DNA from: Didymella arachidicola
Lineage: Eukaryota; Ascomycota; Dothideomycetes; Pleosporales; Didymellaceae
Length of the DNA: 64,000 bases
Reading direction: 5' to 3'
Assembly: GCA_016630955.3 (NCBI GenBank)
Contig: CM049995.1
Span: forward strand, 434,001 to 498,000
Shown: positions 29,171 to 40,645 of the stretch, piece after piece
How positions within the stretch are numbered: position 1 is the stretch's first letter
Layout of the letters: each line of letters starts with the position of its first letter
Program-made: the position numbers and the translations under genes
The notes under the pieces: model-generated
The model's input: the letters and a program-made list of their open reading frames with translations, nothing else
Told to the model about the DNA's origin: nothing
Database searches by the model: none

Positions 29171-31873
29171 ATGGCAGCTTCCTTTAAAATCTCCCCGCTC
29201 TTGCTTGTTCGAATTGCATTGCGCCTGCGAACGACGTCAAGCTTACTTCTGCGCTTTCCTCAGACACTCGATATACCCCGGCAATTAACGCGCAAAACTT
29301 TCCTTTCGGCCGCCAGACTCAGCACGACCGCAATCATGGCGCAACGCGAACGCGCACCGTACGTCGCACAGGATCCGAAGGAGATCACAACCCTCATCCA
29401 CTCGCTGCAAGCACATGAGGGAAAGAAAGGGAAGGGCGGATTTTCCGTCAAGAAGCACACATTCACCCTGCCCACCGGCCGGACAGTAGACTCGTGGAAG
29501 ATGAACGACTGGGACTACAAGAAGGAGCATCTCCCTACATACGCTCGTGGGCTCTTTACATACAAAAACCTTGAAGGGAAGGACGAGATCGCTGTCCGAG
29601 GGTACGACAAGTTCTTCAATCACGGCGAGGTCAGGAAAACAGAGTGGAAGAACGTCGAGCAGAACACACGGGGCCCGTACGAATTGAGTGTGAAGGAAAA
29701 CGGCTGCATTATCTTCGTCTCCGGCCTTGACGATGACACTCTGCTGGTCTGCAGCAAGCACTCTACAGGCGCTCGCGGCGACGTCGAGCTCAGTCACGCC
29801 ATGGCAGGCGAGAGATGGGTGGAGAGACACATTGCAGCTGTGGGACGTACAAAGGAGGATCTGGCGCGGACTTTGCGGGCAATGAACGCGACACTGGTAG
29901 CCGAGCTGTGCGATGATGAATTCGAAGAGCACGTTCTGGCATACACTCCCGATCAGGCAGGCCTGTACGTTCACGGCATCAACCTCAATCTCCCCGAATT
30001 CGCAACATATCCTGGACATTTGGTCGACAAGTTTGCAGATGACTGGGGCATGAAGAAGGTTGTTTATGTCATGGAAGACGACATCACCAAGGTCAAGACA
30101 TTTCTGGACAAGGTCGCAGAGACTGGCAACTACAATGGACGCGACACCGAGGGCTTCGTGATCCGATGCCAGGCGCGAGCAGCCGAGGGCGCCCCATACG
30201 AGGACTGGTTCTTCAAATACAAGTTCGAGGAGCCTTATCTGATGTACAGACAGTGGCGTGAGTGCACGAAGGCCATGATCGCCGGCAAGCCGCCCCGGTA
30301 CAAGAAGCACAAGGCCATCACCGAGGAGTACTGCGAGTTCGCGCGCAGGAGATTCGTGTCGAACCCTGGCCTAGCGAAAGCATACAACCAAAATCACGGC
30401 ATCATCAAGCTGCGTGATGAGTTCTTGGCCGCGCGCGGCACGACTGGCGCAGAGATCATCCAGCAGGAGCTGAACGCAGGCGCCCAGGAGAGTAAGGCAG
30501 TGAACAGAAACATTGTCATGGTTCCAATTGCCACCATTGGCTGTGGCAAGACAACCATCGCCCTTGCACTCGTCAAGCTGTTCGGTTGGGGCCATTTCCA
30601 GAATGACAACGTCAAGGCGAAGAAGGGTCGAGGCCAAATCTTTGCCGATACTATCTCATCGTTACTCATCACCAACCCGGTCGTCATTGCCGACCGCAAT
30701 AATCACCAGAAGCGCGAGCGCGACCAGATCATCAATGACATTTCTCGAACCGTCAGAGATGCACGCTTCGTTGCGCTTCATTACGTGCATGAGCGGTCTA
30801 ACTACGATGCCATCCGAGACGCAACACGAAAGCGTGTACTTGACCGCGGTGACAACCATCAAACGATTCAGGCAGGCACCAAGGGATCAGGGGAGATCAT
30901 CGAGATCATGGAAGGCTTCATGCACCGCTTCCAACCTCTCGACCCCTCAGAGGCTCCGGATGATCTCTTCGATCTTGTGATTAACATCGACCCGGTCCTT
31001 GACTCACGCCAGAACCTAGAGATAGTTATCAGCAAGATGTTCGAGACGTACCCTGCACTCTTCGAAGGTCGCGACATGCCCACTGATACCGACATGGATG
31101 AGGCAATCCAGTGGGCTCTGAACGATTACACGCCGGACTTCAAGATGGATCTGTCGCGAGGCGGTCCGAAGAATCAACAGTTCAACAACAACCAAATCCT
31201 ACAAAACTTGCAGAAGACCCAGGGCGGTGGTGCCAATGGGAAAAGACAGGCGCAGGGCCAGGGCGAGGGCAAGGCAAAGAAGGCACCGCGCATGGAATAT
31301 TTCTCGGTCAAGCTGAACACGGCTCGAATCAGTTCGATTCTCGAGGCTCTTTTTAACGGCAAGGATGCCGAGACTGCGCGTCTCTACAACCAGATGAGGC
31401 AGCAGCGCCGGATCCAGAACGAGTTCCACGTCACACTGATTCACCGCGCTTCGGCAGCTCAGAACCAGCCATACTGGGACAAACTCATCAAGCTCAATGA
31501 CTCGGTTCAGACAACAGCCGGGAACGGCAGTGCTTCAGAACCTGAACTGGGCAAGTGTGGGGTGTTGGTGGAGCGCTTGATTTGGGACGACCGCATCATG
31601 TGCTTTGTGGTTCGTCTCAACGGCTCCAGCACGTCTCAGCTCCAGAGCGAATCAGGCACCAGCACAGAAGACGTGGCCTTTGAGAGTGTCAACCCTGTTG
31701 CGCACGTTACAGTAGGCACGGCCAACCAGAGCATCAAGCCAAAGGAGAGCAATGGTTTGCTGCAGCGCTGGCTGAACGAGGGCTCTGGGGCAGCAACAGG
31801 CATTGGCGAGCTCACTGTCAAGGGCAACGTGGTGCTCGATGGGAGTGTCCGTGGTGTACTTGGCCGTATGTAG
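29171..31873 (+). CDS. TRL1: Fungal tRNA ligase Trl1
   Basis: Trl1 seals tRNA exons after intron removal and, in yeast, the HAC1 mRNA during the unfolded protein response. The 900-residue ORF has the three expected domains. The N-terminal ATP-dependent ligase carries the lysine nucleotidyl-transfer motif KENG at K175 and EGFVIR downstream. The central polynucleotide kinase has the P-loop GCGKTT near 457-462. The C-terminal cyclic phosphodiesterase has two H-x-T motifs (FHVTLIH near 752 and HVTVGT near 843). The first ATG adds about 55 residues before a second ATG at 29336, whose context and product (MAQRERAPYV) match the start of other fungal ligases. The extension is Arg/Leu/Ser-rich without acidic residues until position 34 and resembles a mitochondrial presequence. 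No introns are needed. Confidence 0.95.
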   Translation: MAASFKISPLLLVRIALRLRTTSSLLLRFPQTLDIPRQLTRKTFLSAARLSTTAIMAQRERAPYVAQDPKEITTLIHSLQAHEGKKGKGGFSVKKHTFTLPTGRTVDSWKMNDWDYKKEHLPTYARGLFTYKNLEGKDEIAVRGYDKFFNHGEVRKTEWKNVEQNTRGPYELSVKENGCIIFVSGLDDDTLLVCSKHSTGARGDVELSHAMAGERWVERHIAAVGRTKEDLARTLRAMNATLVAELCDDEFEEHVLAYTPDQAGLYVHGINLNLPEFATYPGHLVDKFADDWGMKKVVYVMEDDITKVKTFLDKVAETGNYNGRDTEGFVIRCQARAAEGAPYEDWFFKYKFEEPYLMYRQWRECTKAMIAGKPPRYKKHKAITEEYCEFARRRFVSNPGLAKAYNQNHGIIKLRDEFLAARGTTGAEIIQQELNAGAQESKAVNRNIVMVPIATIGCGKTTIALALVKLFGWGHFQNDNVKAKKGRGQIFADTISSLLITNPVVIADRNNHQKRERDQIINDISRTVRDARFVALHYVHERSNYDAIRDATRKRVLDRGDNHQTIQAGTKGSGEIIEIMEGFMHRFQPLDPSEAPDDLFDLVINIDPVLDSRQNLEIVISKMFETYPALFEGRDMPTDTDMDEAIQWALNDYTPDFKMDLSRGGPKNQQFNNNQILQNLQKTQGGGANGKRQAQGQGEGKAKKAPRMEYFSVKLNTARISSILEALFNGKDAETARLYNQMRQQRRIQNEFHVTLIHRASAAQNQPYWDKLIKLNDSVQTTAGNGSASEPELGKCGVLVERLIWDDRIMCFVVRLNGSSTSQLQSESGTSTEDVAFESVNPVAHVTVGTANQSIKPKESNGLLQRWLNEGSGAATGIGELTVKGNVVLDGSVRGVLGRM

Positions 31874-32401
31874 GACGGCGGCAAGCGCAAAGGAGGCCAC
31901 CACAAGGAGCTGCCAACCAAGTCCAAACCCGCTGCGAGGGGTCGAAACAAGCGACACATGAGAAGTTGGCCCAGGGGAGCTGTTGCGGAGTCAGGGGCTT
32001 GACGGGCTCACAGATGATTGTCATGCATGGCGTTTAGCGATAGCATCCCATCTCACACATTTTGGGATGGCGGAAGAGTGTAAGCAGCGTAGCATGCTAG
32101 AAGTATATCCCACAGGGGAATAACGCTGAATGAAATGGTTCCAGAAAGCTTACCTCTGTAATTGGAAATTATATCTCGATTGCATGGCCACGCTCGTTGG
32201 TGTTCCATTCTGACTTTGTTATCATCGTGGAGACACGCATGTCCATGGTGATGTGGTGGGACGTCACTCTGCTGGACCCTGGAGCTTTGGACCTTGGGAC
32301 GGCGCACCGCCCTGCAGCTTGCCCAACACAACCTTCTGCAGGCCTCAGTCGCATATATTCTCCGGACGTTTTGTGCGCTCCCGTGCGACCACCTATTGCT
32401 A
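31874..32401. other. Intergenic region, TRL1 to THOC3
   Basis: No gene is seen in this 528-bp stretch. It contains the promoter of the WD40 gene. Confidence 0.4.
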
Positions 32402-33443
32402 ATGGCGCCCCCGTCACGTGCACGAGCGCTTGGGAAATCTGCCTTCTCTCCCAACTTTTCGCGCCTGAAGACATCGGCCTACACCGACAACCTCCGCCCC
32501 GCGTCCGTCACGCCAGCGCATTACATTCGCACACTCAGCTGGAACGCGTCCGGGACATTCATAGCGACTGGCGCGGCAGACCGCACGCTGCGCATCTGGA
32601 ACCCCGAAAAGACAAACGTCAAGAACTCGACCGAGCTGCGCACCCCAGGCGTGGCGGCGTCCACACAGCTCGAGCGCGTCGCGTTCCACCCCGTCAATGA
32701 GAATGAGCTCGCAAGCTGCAGCACCGATGGCATGGTCCGCTTCTGGGACATTCGCTCCAAGGCCAGCGTGGGCGAGGTCAAGGTCGGCGAGCAGCCCTTC
32801 ACGCTCGCCTGGACTCCCGATGGCAGCGAGATAGTCGCAGGGCGGAAGGTCTGTTCCCCTCGCTGCGTGCTGCTCTCTCGATGCTTACTGCTTGCTACAG
32901 GACAACACCCTCGTCTCCATCGACCGCGCCGCCCTCCGCACCCTCGCCGAGCACCGCATGCCCGGCCAGACCAACCAGTGCGTCTTCGACTGGTCCGGCG
33001 CACACCTCTTCCTCACCTCGGGCGACGGCAGCATCAAAATCGTCGACTACCCCTCCTTCAACCCGATCCTGAACCTCAGCGCACACACATCCTCCTGCTA
33101 CGCAACCAGCATGTCGCCGTCAGGCGAATACCTCGCAGCCGGCGGCGGCGACGCGCTCGTCTCGCTCTGGGACACGCAGGAGTGGATCTGCGTGCGCACC
33201 TTCGACCTCACCAAGGAGCCCGTCAAGAGCGTCGACTTCAGCTTCGACGGCAGCTACGTCACGGCCGGCAGCGACGACAAGGACGAGAAGAAGATCCGCA
33301 TCGCGCACGTCGAGTCTGGCGAGGTCGTGCACGAAATCAGCTGCCAGAAGGCGAGTAGTGTTGTCGCGTGGCATCCGTGTCGCTATGTGCTGGCATATTC
33401 GCAGGACGAGCAGGGGCTGAGGATTGTTGGTGGTGTTAACTAG
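32402..33443 (+). CDS. THOC3: THO complex subunit 3 (THOC3/Tex1-like WD40 protein)
   Basis: THOC3/Tex1 is a WD40 subunit of the THO/TREX complex, which couples transcription to mRNA export in the nucleus. Exons 32402-32848 and 32901-33443 join in phase 0 across a 52-nt intron (TACAG acceptor) to give 329 residues. WD repeats are visible around IRTLSWNASGTFIATGAADRTLRIWN, ERVAFHPVNENELASCSTDGMVRFWD, FTLAWTPDGSEIVAGRKDNTL, CYATSMSPSGEYLAAGGGDALVSLWD and VKSVDFSFDGSYVTAGSDD. The C-terminal GEVVHEISCQ...VAWHPCRYVLAYSQDE matches the THOC3-specific last blade. The ATG at 32402 (MAPPSRARALGKS) is preferred over one at 32294, whose extra residues read like leader. It is in tandem with the SDR gene downstream. 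Confidence 0.88.
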
Positions 33444-33809
33444 GGGGACACTGCTAGGACGGGGAGTATGAGGCGGAAAACGTGTAATCGCAATTTGAGG
33501 GCGAGGCGCGAGGTGGCATTTATGAAGAAGCGTGGGAATAGTGGCAGACTCCATGGATAGAGAGGCAGGGCGAAGCACACAACAACAACAACAACAAGAA
33601 ACGGCCATCACTCGCAGAAGATACCCATCCATAGCAACACAACACACACTCAGATCTGCCCTCCCGCCGTCCACTCCACTCATCCCGCTACCACCCCCGC
33701 GGCCCACAACCAGTGACGCAATGATTAGCCCGGATCTGTAATCATCCACTCCGTCTTCCCCCCCACTCCTTCATACATCCAGCGGGCTCCATTGCAGCGA
33801 TAACGAACA
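33444..33809. other. Intergenic region, THOC3 to SDR
   Basis: No gene is seen in this 366-bp stretch. It includes an ACA/CAA-rich run near 33580. Confidence 0.4.
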
Positions 33810-34873
33810 ATGGACGTCCTGTCGCAGATTAATCCCGGTGCGCTCTTTTCGGCCAAGGGGTTGGTGGTGGTTGTTACGGGGGGTGGTTCTGGTAGGTCTT
33901 GAGGGTTGGGGGTGCCCCTCCCCCGCAGCATCTCTCGTTCATGGATATGAACTCTTATTCACTTGTTGTTCTGCATCTAACTCCCCCAGGCATCGGCCTC
34001 GCCATCACCGCTGCGCTGCACCAGAACGGCGCGTCCAAAATCTACATCATCGGCCGCCGCAAGAACGTCCTCGACGATGCCATTGCCAAACTCGAATCCT
34101 CTCCATCGGCGCCGAAGTCGTCCAACGTCCTCTCCGCCATCACCGCAGACGTGACAGACCTCTCGTCGATCGAGCAAGCGGTCGCGCACATCTCAAAAGA
34201 AACCGGCTACGTCGATGTCCTGATCAACAACGCAGGCGTCCTGGGCCCCAAATCTGGACAGCCCATCCACGATGCACAATCCATCGAAGCCGTCCGCGAC
34301 GCCATGATCATGGACATGGACAGCAACTCCTGGTCGCAAGCCTTCGACATCAACACCAAAGCCGTCGTCGGCGTCTCCGCGCTCTTCCTCCCGCTCCTCG
34401 AAGCAGCGAATACGCGCCGCGGATGGGCGCCCGGTCGCGTCACGGGCACAGGCAACGCGCGCCAGCACGACACCTCGAAGCTGGGCGACATCGCTGTCGA
34501 CGCCGACGACGACCGCATGGCGCAAATCATTACCGTCGCGTCCGTCGCGAGCTACATGCGCTGGATCAGCGCGGGCTTGGCCTACAACGCGACCAAAGCC
34601 GCCGCTGCGCAGATTGGCAAGATCATGGCTACGTTCCTCGCCGAGTGGGGCGTCAGGAGCAATATCATATGTCCGGGGCCGTACCCGAGCGAGATGACCA
34701 GTAGCAATCCGCCCGTGTACGGGACGAATCAGATTCCGCAGGGTAGGATGGGTAATGTGAACGATATGGCGGGGTTGGTGCTGTTCATGGTGGGCAAGGC
34801 GGGTGCGTATATGAACGGGGTTGCGCAGATTACGGATGGTGGGAGAACGGCGGTGTTTCCTTCGACATATTAG
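33810..34873 (+). CDS. Short-chain dehydrogenase/reductase
   Basis: This is a classical SDR NAD(P)-dependent oxidoreductase of 321 residues. Exons 33810-33891 and 33990-34873 flank a 98-nt intron. Splicing creates the cofactor motif TGGGSGIG. Other hallmarks are NNAGVLGP, the catalytic serine in ITVASVASY, and the active-site YNATK. ICPGPYPSEMTSS and the C-terminal ITDGGRTAVFPSTY follow. Fungal relatives are soluble cytosolic enzymes of unknown substrate. An unusual insert of about 25 residues (RVTGTGNARQHDTSKLG region) lies before the catalytic serine. Neighbours give no pathway clue. Confidence 0.88.
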
Positions 34874-35135
34874 GTGCAACAACTTCTTGTCGAACGGGCG
34901 TTGAAGCTGCGCTAAAGATACACTCGCGTGTTCTCGTGACCGACGCGTAGTGGCGGGGACTTGGTGATGTATAACCGATGACGTAGGTAATCCAATCGCC
35001 TCCATATAGACAACGTCAACGTCAACGTCAACGTCTCCCACCATAAAAACACCTCACAAGCCTCCCATTCAAACCCACATCAATCCATCCCCTGCAACTC
35101 CCCTTCCTAACAACCCACAACACCCACCCACCAAA

Positions 35136-35476
35136 ATGTCCGCCCCAAGCCAAACAGACAACCGCAACCCCACCTCGAACCCCGGCCTCATCGCCGGCCA
35201 CGCACAATACGTCAAAGGCGCCGCTGAAGTACACCCCCTCCCCCCCTCCTCCACACCCCAAAACTAACGCCTCCAAAGGGCCTCGTCGGCTCCGTCACCG
35301 GCAACCAAACCTGGGCCACCTCCGGCGAGCAGGACAAGAACCAGGCCATCGACGCGATGAAGGCCGCGAGCCAGAACAGAGATCCCAGCCAGGGGCTCGG
35401 GGGTGTGGAGAAGGCTGCGGGGGATCTGGTAGGGTGCGAGGGGATGCAGAAGGAGGGGGAGCAGAGTAAGAAGTAG
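35136..35476 (+). CDS. CsbD-like small stress protein
   Basis: This 96-residue hydrophilic protein is encoded by exons 35136-35228 and 35279-35476, separated by a 50-nt intron with a CTAAC branch. The sequence has the CsbD-like pattern duplicated in fungal members: GLIAGHAQYVKGAAEGLVGSVTGN, then GGVEKAAGDLVGCEGMQKEGEQSKK. Fungal relatives have been described as mismatched-base-pair or cruciform DNA recognition proteins (Hmp1), and bacterial CsbD is a general stress protein. The exact function here is unknown. The ORF had to be rebuilt by splicing because neither exon is long. The coding start is set by the only ATG in a clean CAAAATG context. Confidence 0.85.
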
Positions 35477-36008
35477 GGGGTGAGCGGGGGTATGTAGGAC
35501 ATAGGGAAGATGTTGGTTTGGTCTGGGAATGAGATTGAGTTTGGAGAGAGTTGTTTGGTGTGTGGAATGGGGCGGTGATTTGGAGGAGCGTGGACTGTGA
35601 AATTGTGCTGTTTAGTGTGCCGACGAGACTAGGCCATTGCTCGTTGCTGCTTCGCAGATATGTGAGCCTCGATGGTATGCGACCTTAACGAGGTCGATGT
35701 GTGCTTGTTGCGCTGTGCAGAAATGCGAGGCTGTTCTGTTCACTCCGCGGCAGGTTGCAGGCGAACCTCGGCAATAGTGGGGACATTCACCTTCCCTTCC
35801 CAGCAACTTACAAATCAACGACGTTGCGCCATTATATACACAAAAAGTTGATTAACCTCACATAGCACCGAACTAATATTTTTGCTTGGTGGATCAGTCT
35901 TGCGACTAAGAGTGTACAACTGCTGTCATCTTCTGTATTTTCTAACACCTACACCACACCGCTAATCGCAACAGAATCGTAAGAGAAGGAAGGATACTCG
36001 CAGTGACC
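35477..36008. other. Intergenic region before the Old Yellow Enzyme gene
   Basis: This 532-bp stretch has no gene. It contains the 3' UTR of the CsbD-like gene and the promoter of the reductase. Confidence 0.4.
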
Positions 36009-37520
36009 ATGGCACCACCACCAGAACTCAACGTCGGCGTGCCCGACCTCGAATACTTCACACCCCAGCACATCACCTCTCCAGGCACACCCGCAGCCTC
36101 GGAAACCACAAAATCTGTGCCGAAGCTCTTCCAACCGCTCACCATCCGCGGCACCACCCTACGCAACCGCATCCTCGTTGCTCCCATGTGCCAGTACAGC
36201 ACCGCGTCCCATGGTCCCGCCACCGGCGCTCTGACAGATTACCACATCGCGACGCTCGGCCACTACGCCCTGAAAGGCGCCGCGCTAGTAATGGTATATC
36301 TTCCCCCCATTCCTTATAAAAAAAAACCCCCGGCTGACGCTCTCAGGTCGAAGCAACAGGCGTCCAGTTCAACGGACGCATCTCGCCCAACTGCCCCGGT
36401 ATATGGAGCGACGCCCAGATCCCCGCGCTCCGCCGCGTCAGCGACTTCATCAAATCTCAAGGCGCACTGTCCGCAATCCAGCTCGCCCACGCAGGCCGCA
36501 AGGCAAGCACATGCGCGCCCTGGATCGCCGGATCCCAGCGCACGAACGGCGGAAAGAGGAAGGTGAGTGTGCGAGCGAGCGAGGCTGCGGGCGGATGGCC
36601 CGAGGACGTCGTTGGCCCGATGGGCGGCGAGGCGTGGACGTGGGACGAGGCGAGGCTGGATGATGAGATGGGCGGGTACTGGGCGCCTCGGACGCTGAGC
36701 GAGGGAGAGATTGGGGAGTTGGTTGCGGATTGGGCGGCAGCTGCGCAGAGGAGTGTCAAGGCTGGTGTGGATGTTGTTGAGATCCACGGCGCGCATGGAT
36801 ATCTCATTCATCAGTTCCTCAGCCCTATTACCAACCGTCGAACCGATAGATACGGTGGCAGCTTCGAGAACAGGACCAGGTTACTGCTGGATATCATCCG
36901 GGCCATTCGCGCCGTCATCCCGGAGTCGATGCCGCTGTTCCTCCGCATCAGTGCGACGGAGTGGATGGAGGACACAGAGCTCGGCAAAAAGCATGGAAGC
37001 TGGGACGTCGAGAGCTCCATCCGCCTCGCCAAAATCGTTGCGCGGATGGGCGTCGACCTGCTCGATGTGAGCAGTGGAGGAAACGTCGTGCATCAGAAAC
37101 TCAACCCCTTCGACACCAAAGACTACCAGACCCGCATCGCCGCACGCATCAGGGCGGAAGTCAAGAAGGACGGCGGCAAGCTCTTCATCGGCGCCGTTGG
37201 GTACGTCTCCATCTTATCCAGAAACAAAACCATACTAACAACGTCCCAGCCTCATCACCGACGCCGAGCAGGCACGTGACATCGTCGAAGAAGGCGGCGC
37301 CGTGGCCCAGCAGCCCGCCGACGCTGAGATCGCAAAGGAGGCGCGCGCAGCTGTCGCCATGACGCAGTCCCGCAATGGCGACGAGCCGCAGGCCGATGTC
37401 GTTCTCGTGGCGAGGCAGTTTATGCGTGAGCCCGAGTGGGTGTTGAGGGTTGCGCATCAGCTGGGCGTTGAGGTTGCGTGGCCGAATCAGTTCCTGAGGG
37501 TGCGGTTTCCCAAGTTGTAG
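36009..37520 (+). CDS. NADH:flavin oxidoreductase, Old Yellow Enzyme family
   Basis: This is an FMN-dependent ene-reductase with a TIM barrel. Exons 36009-36293, 36347-37200 and 37250-37520 join to 469 residues across introns of 53 and 49 nt. Motifs seen are PLTIRGTTLRNRILVAPMCQYS (N-terminal FMN region), QLAHAGRKAS, EIHGAHGYLIHQFLSP, NRRTDRYGGSFENR, and LLDVSSGG. The C-terminal VLVARQFMREPEW is typical of YqjM-type family members. GTGAGT at 36560 resembles a donor, but reading through keeps the frame and matches the family (EAGGWPEDVVGP-like), so no intron is used there. An insert around AVAQQPADAEIAKEA lengthens the C-terminal part. It is convergent with the MFS gene that follows, with the two stops 233 bp apart. 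It could belong to the adjacent cluster-like set. Confidence 0.9.
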
Positions 37521-37753
37521 GATGGGGAGAGGATTGTTGTAGATGGTGGGCAGGGTAGATGGGGATTTTAGAGGGCTAAAGGGGGGTGTTTTTGCATATA
37601 GAACGCATTTACATCCGATCCGAGAAGTATCCAGCGTCAACACAAGGCGCAACAACAGCGATGCATGAACAGTGAGGCTCTCCTACCGTAGAAGCTGCGT
37701 AAAGGTTTTGAAGCTACGTCTGCCATTCTCTCCAAATCTCCCTGGCGCGCCCT

Positions 37754-39549
37754 TCATTCACCCACCTCGCGATCCGTATCCCAGTGCACAAACTTGCGAA
37801 CTAGACGCCATTTCCACGTTGCGCTTCTAATCCTCGCACCCCAGATGAAAAACGGAACGCCGAGAACTATCAGCCCGCCAGAGATACCTGCCATGGCGCC
37901 GTAAGCGCTCGCATATCCCGACTTCTGGACCCACGGGTTGGTGTAGAAAGAAAGCAGGAACCCAAAGGCAGACTTCCACGCCATCTGCGTTACGACGATC
38001 TCCCCGGCGACAGGTCGGTAGCAGTCAATAGTGTACACAAGCGAAATGTTGGTCGCCTGGACGATGGAAAAGTTGACTGCACTCGTTAGCTCCGCTCATT
38101 CTCCACGATTAGAACCACTTACTCAACCCGAGCGCAATCGTGGGACAGATCCAGTGGAGCTTATACTCGATACCCACGCCGTACAAGACGAGGGCCAGCG
38201 GTGCTGTAACAACGCTGATCAGAATCGCAGGTAACCGCATCTCGGGCTCGCGAACGCCCCCGTTGCGCTGCGTCTGCTTGTCGGCGATCCAGTCGGAGAA
38301 GTGGCCGCCCATGAAGATGCCAATGAAGGCCCCGATCAGTGCCGCGACGAAGCACAGCCCGGACTGCCAGGGCTCGAAGCCGTACGCGGTTGAGAAGGCG
38401 GTTGCGAAGTTGGATGTGATGGCGACGAGGAGGCCGATTGTGCCGGCCATGACGAGGGTGGCCCATAGGATCTGGGGCAGGATGATGAAGACCACTGGGC
38501 GGAAGAAGAGTTTCAGGAGAGATTCTTTGGTGTATTCCCCGGAGAAGAAGCGGAGGCTGGACATGTAGGAGCGCTTCTCGGGGATGTTGTCGTTGGAGAC
38601 GGCAGAGGTGTTGTCGATCTCGGTAGTTACGTGGTCCTTGGCCTCGAGATCTTCCTGCTTTGAATCGCCCTGGGCCGCAGCTTTGCTGACTGCGGCGTCT
38701 CTGATGTACATGGTTTCGGAGAAGGTGAAGACGACAAAGAGTGTGCAGGTACCGATGAGGGCTGCAGCAACCCAGTAAATGGTCCGCCAGTCGTTCTGAA
38801 TACTGATCAGTCCGGAGATGATGATTCCGCCGCTGACACCAGCGGATAAGGAACAGGTGTAGACCCTAATGTGCTGTTAGCAAGAGATCAGGGAGCCTGA
38901 ACTCCATTCGTATACTCACGCCATAACTGTGCCTCGCTCATGCACGAAGAAAGTGTCGGAAATGGTCAGCGGCGCTAGAACCTCAGCAGCACCAGAAGCC
39001 GCACCCATGACCATACGCGACGCCAGCTCGCTGCCATAGCTCTTCGACACGCCGGCCCATACAGCGCAGATCGTGTACAGCACAAACGAAGAAATGTACA
39101 CCGGACGGCGCCCGTACTTGTTGATCAGTGGCATCCACAGGAACGCACCAATGCCCTGCATCAACGCCGTTGTCGTGAAGAAGTAGGCCGTCTTTGAAAT
39201 GTCCGAGGCGAAATTCGGATTCTCGGATGCGGGCCCAAAGAAGTCTGCCGTCACTTCAGTTATGACGACGTTTGGGCCCGATGCGAGGAAGTTGCAGAAG
39301 AAGATGGCTAAAGACACCAAGATGGCGATGTACCAGCGATATCCGGGCGACCAATTAAGAGGATCTGGAGGTGTTTAGTTTGTGGGCTCTGAGCAATCGT
39401 GATGGATTGTCTAGCTCACCGTTGGGATCGTTGGTGGGAGTGGGGATCAGAATGATCTGATTGGAATCTAGGTCTCGAAGCTGCAGGCTCCCAAGGTTGT
39501 TCGTCTTCTTGACATCTGCTGGGTCGCGGATGACGGTTGTGCCGCCCAT
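37754..39549 (-). CDS. MFS transporter, DHA1-like drug/polyamine class
   Basis: This is a proton-coupled plasma-membrane exporter or permease. Four exons (39549-39420, 39364-38920, 38865-38123, 38076-37754) join to 546 residues. All three introns are about 46-55 nt with GTGAG/GTAAG donors. After a hydrophilic N-terminus, NWSPGYRWYIAILVSLAIFF starts helix 1. MPLINKYGRRPVYISSFVLY is the motif-A loop, and SRMVMGAASGAAEVLAPLTISD and GVSGGIIISGLISIQNDWRTIYWV follow. The large central loop carries Lys/Glu/Asp-rich sequence. The second half has QSGLCFVAALIGAFIGIFMGGHFSDW. The family resembles fungal HOL1/DHA1 transporters. Substrate is unknown. The neighbouring regulator on the same strand suggests co-regulation, which is inference. 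Confidence 0.88.
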
Positions 39550-40645
39550 GATGAACTAATGCCACGAAGCGTTCGAGCTGCGACGATGGCTACGGTATGG
39601 TGTGGTGTTGGATGTCGGTAACCCACACTGCTCACTTGTATGAATAGGAGTGTGACAGATCGCATGCCATCGTTATATTGTATACTTCCCTATCTCCCCA
39701 GATACTTCCTTATCTCCCCGGGATGCTTCCGCGTCTCCCCAGGGGTACTCCCGTATCTTAAGCCATACCGGGCCAAAGCTCTGACAACGTGGTGGTCCCA
39801 AGCACTCGATAGCTGCACCCATAGGGGCTAGCCGCAGCCTAGGGACTAGATCGTCGCTAAAGACGATATATCATTGGCTCACCTACCTTCATGATACGCG
39901 TAACCCCAGCTTTCAATGTGTGGGGTCAATTGAAAGACCGCAACCCCAGACTCACGGCAGTGTACAAGATAGGTCCCTAAGTGAGTGAGAACACGATTGA
40001 TCCTAGAACGACCAATAAGAGCACGGAAATGCAGGAGCTTGCCATTCAGAAACCTCGAAAAACGTCTATGGGGTTGCTCGTATTCTAACTCATTCAGGGG
40101 CCTGTCTTGTACTCGCGACAGTGTGTAGATCCCGGAAAGCCACCGCGCGAATTACAATATATAAGGTGGGTGCATGAATGAATCAGGATCCGAGGTGGTC
40201 CACAGACGTTTCTCAAGGTTTCTGAATGGCCAGTACCTACATTGAACGGCCTTGATTGGTTGTTCGGGAACGACATTGGCCCTTGTTTTCTTGTCCATTT
40301 ATATCCTGTACAATTAATTACGAGGCCTGAAGACCCGATTACGCGCGGCGCGAGCCGCTGGGCCGGATCGAAATGATTACCAATCTAGTTGGTCGTGATC
40401 AGCAGGACTGGCGCCCAACCAGGCTCCACTTTAGGAGTTGGTGTTTGGAAGACGAAAGCGAAGCCTCGGCGTACTTGACGAGACTTGAAGCAGGTCCATC
40501 TTTGCTGTCTTTTACTTCTTCACAGCCAACTCACCTGCCTTAAAGTCATGGCCAAGATGCGCAAGCACTCCGATATCCATGTAACGTGCTCGAGAGGAGC
40601 CACTAGTATCAGGCGCTGTGTGAGAGTGTAACAAGCATCCGCTTG
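39550..40645. other. Upstream region of the MFS gene
   Basis: This 1.1-kb stretch has no supported gene. It carries the 20-bp tandem repeat listed separately and should contain the MFS promoter and the 3' UTR of the regulator. Confidence 0.4.
39681..39760 (+). repeat. Degenerate 20-bp tandem repeat, about four copies
   Basis: The unit atacttccctatctccccag recurs as atacttccttatctccccgg, atgcttccgcgtctccccag and ggtactcccgtatctt. It lies about 130-210 bp upstream of the MFS start codon, so it may affect that promoter. Confidence 0.6.

Noticed and set aside
29285..30310. Long open frame (341 aa) antisense to the tRNA ligase gene
   Set aside because: It mirrors the codon bias of TRL1 on the other strand and has no recognisable domain.
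32294..33358. Read-through ORF across the THOC3 intron
   Set aside because: After 32848 it turns into Arg/Pro/His-rich sequence in a shifted frame. Splicing 32849-32900 restores WD40 repeats.
33838..34704. 288-aa Arg/His-rich ORF overlapping the SDR gene
   Set aside because: It is a wrong-frame shadow of a GC-rich coding sequence. The SDR frame has all catalytic motifs.
36003..36566. Unspliced frame of the Old Yellow Enzyme gene and a possible extra intron at 36560
   Set aside because: The tail after 36293 is low-complexity intron and wrong-frame sequence. The GTGAGT at 36560 is read through in frame and matches the family.
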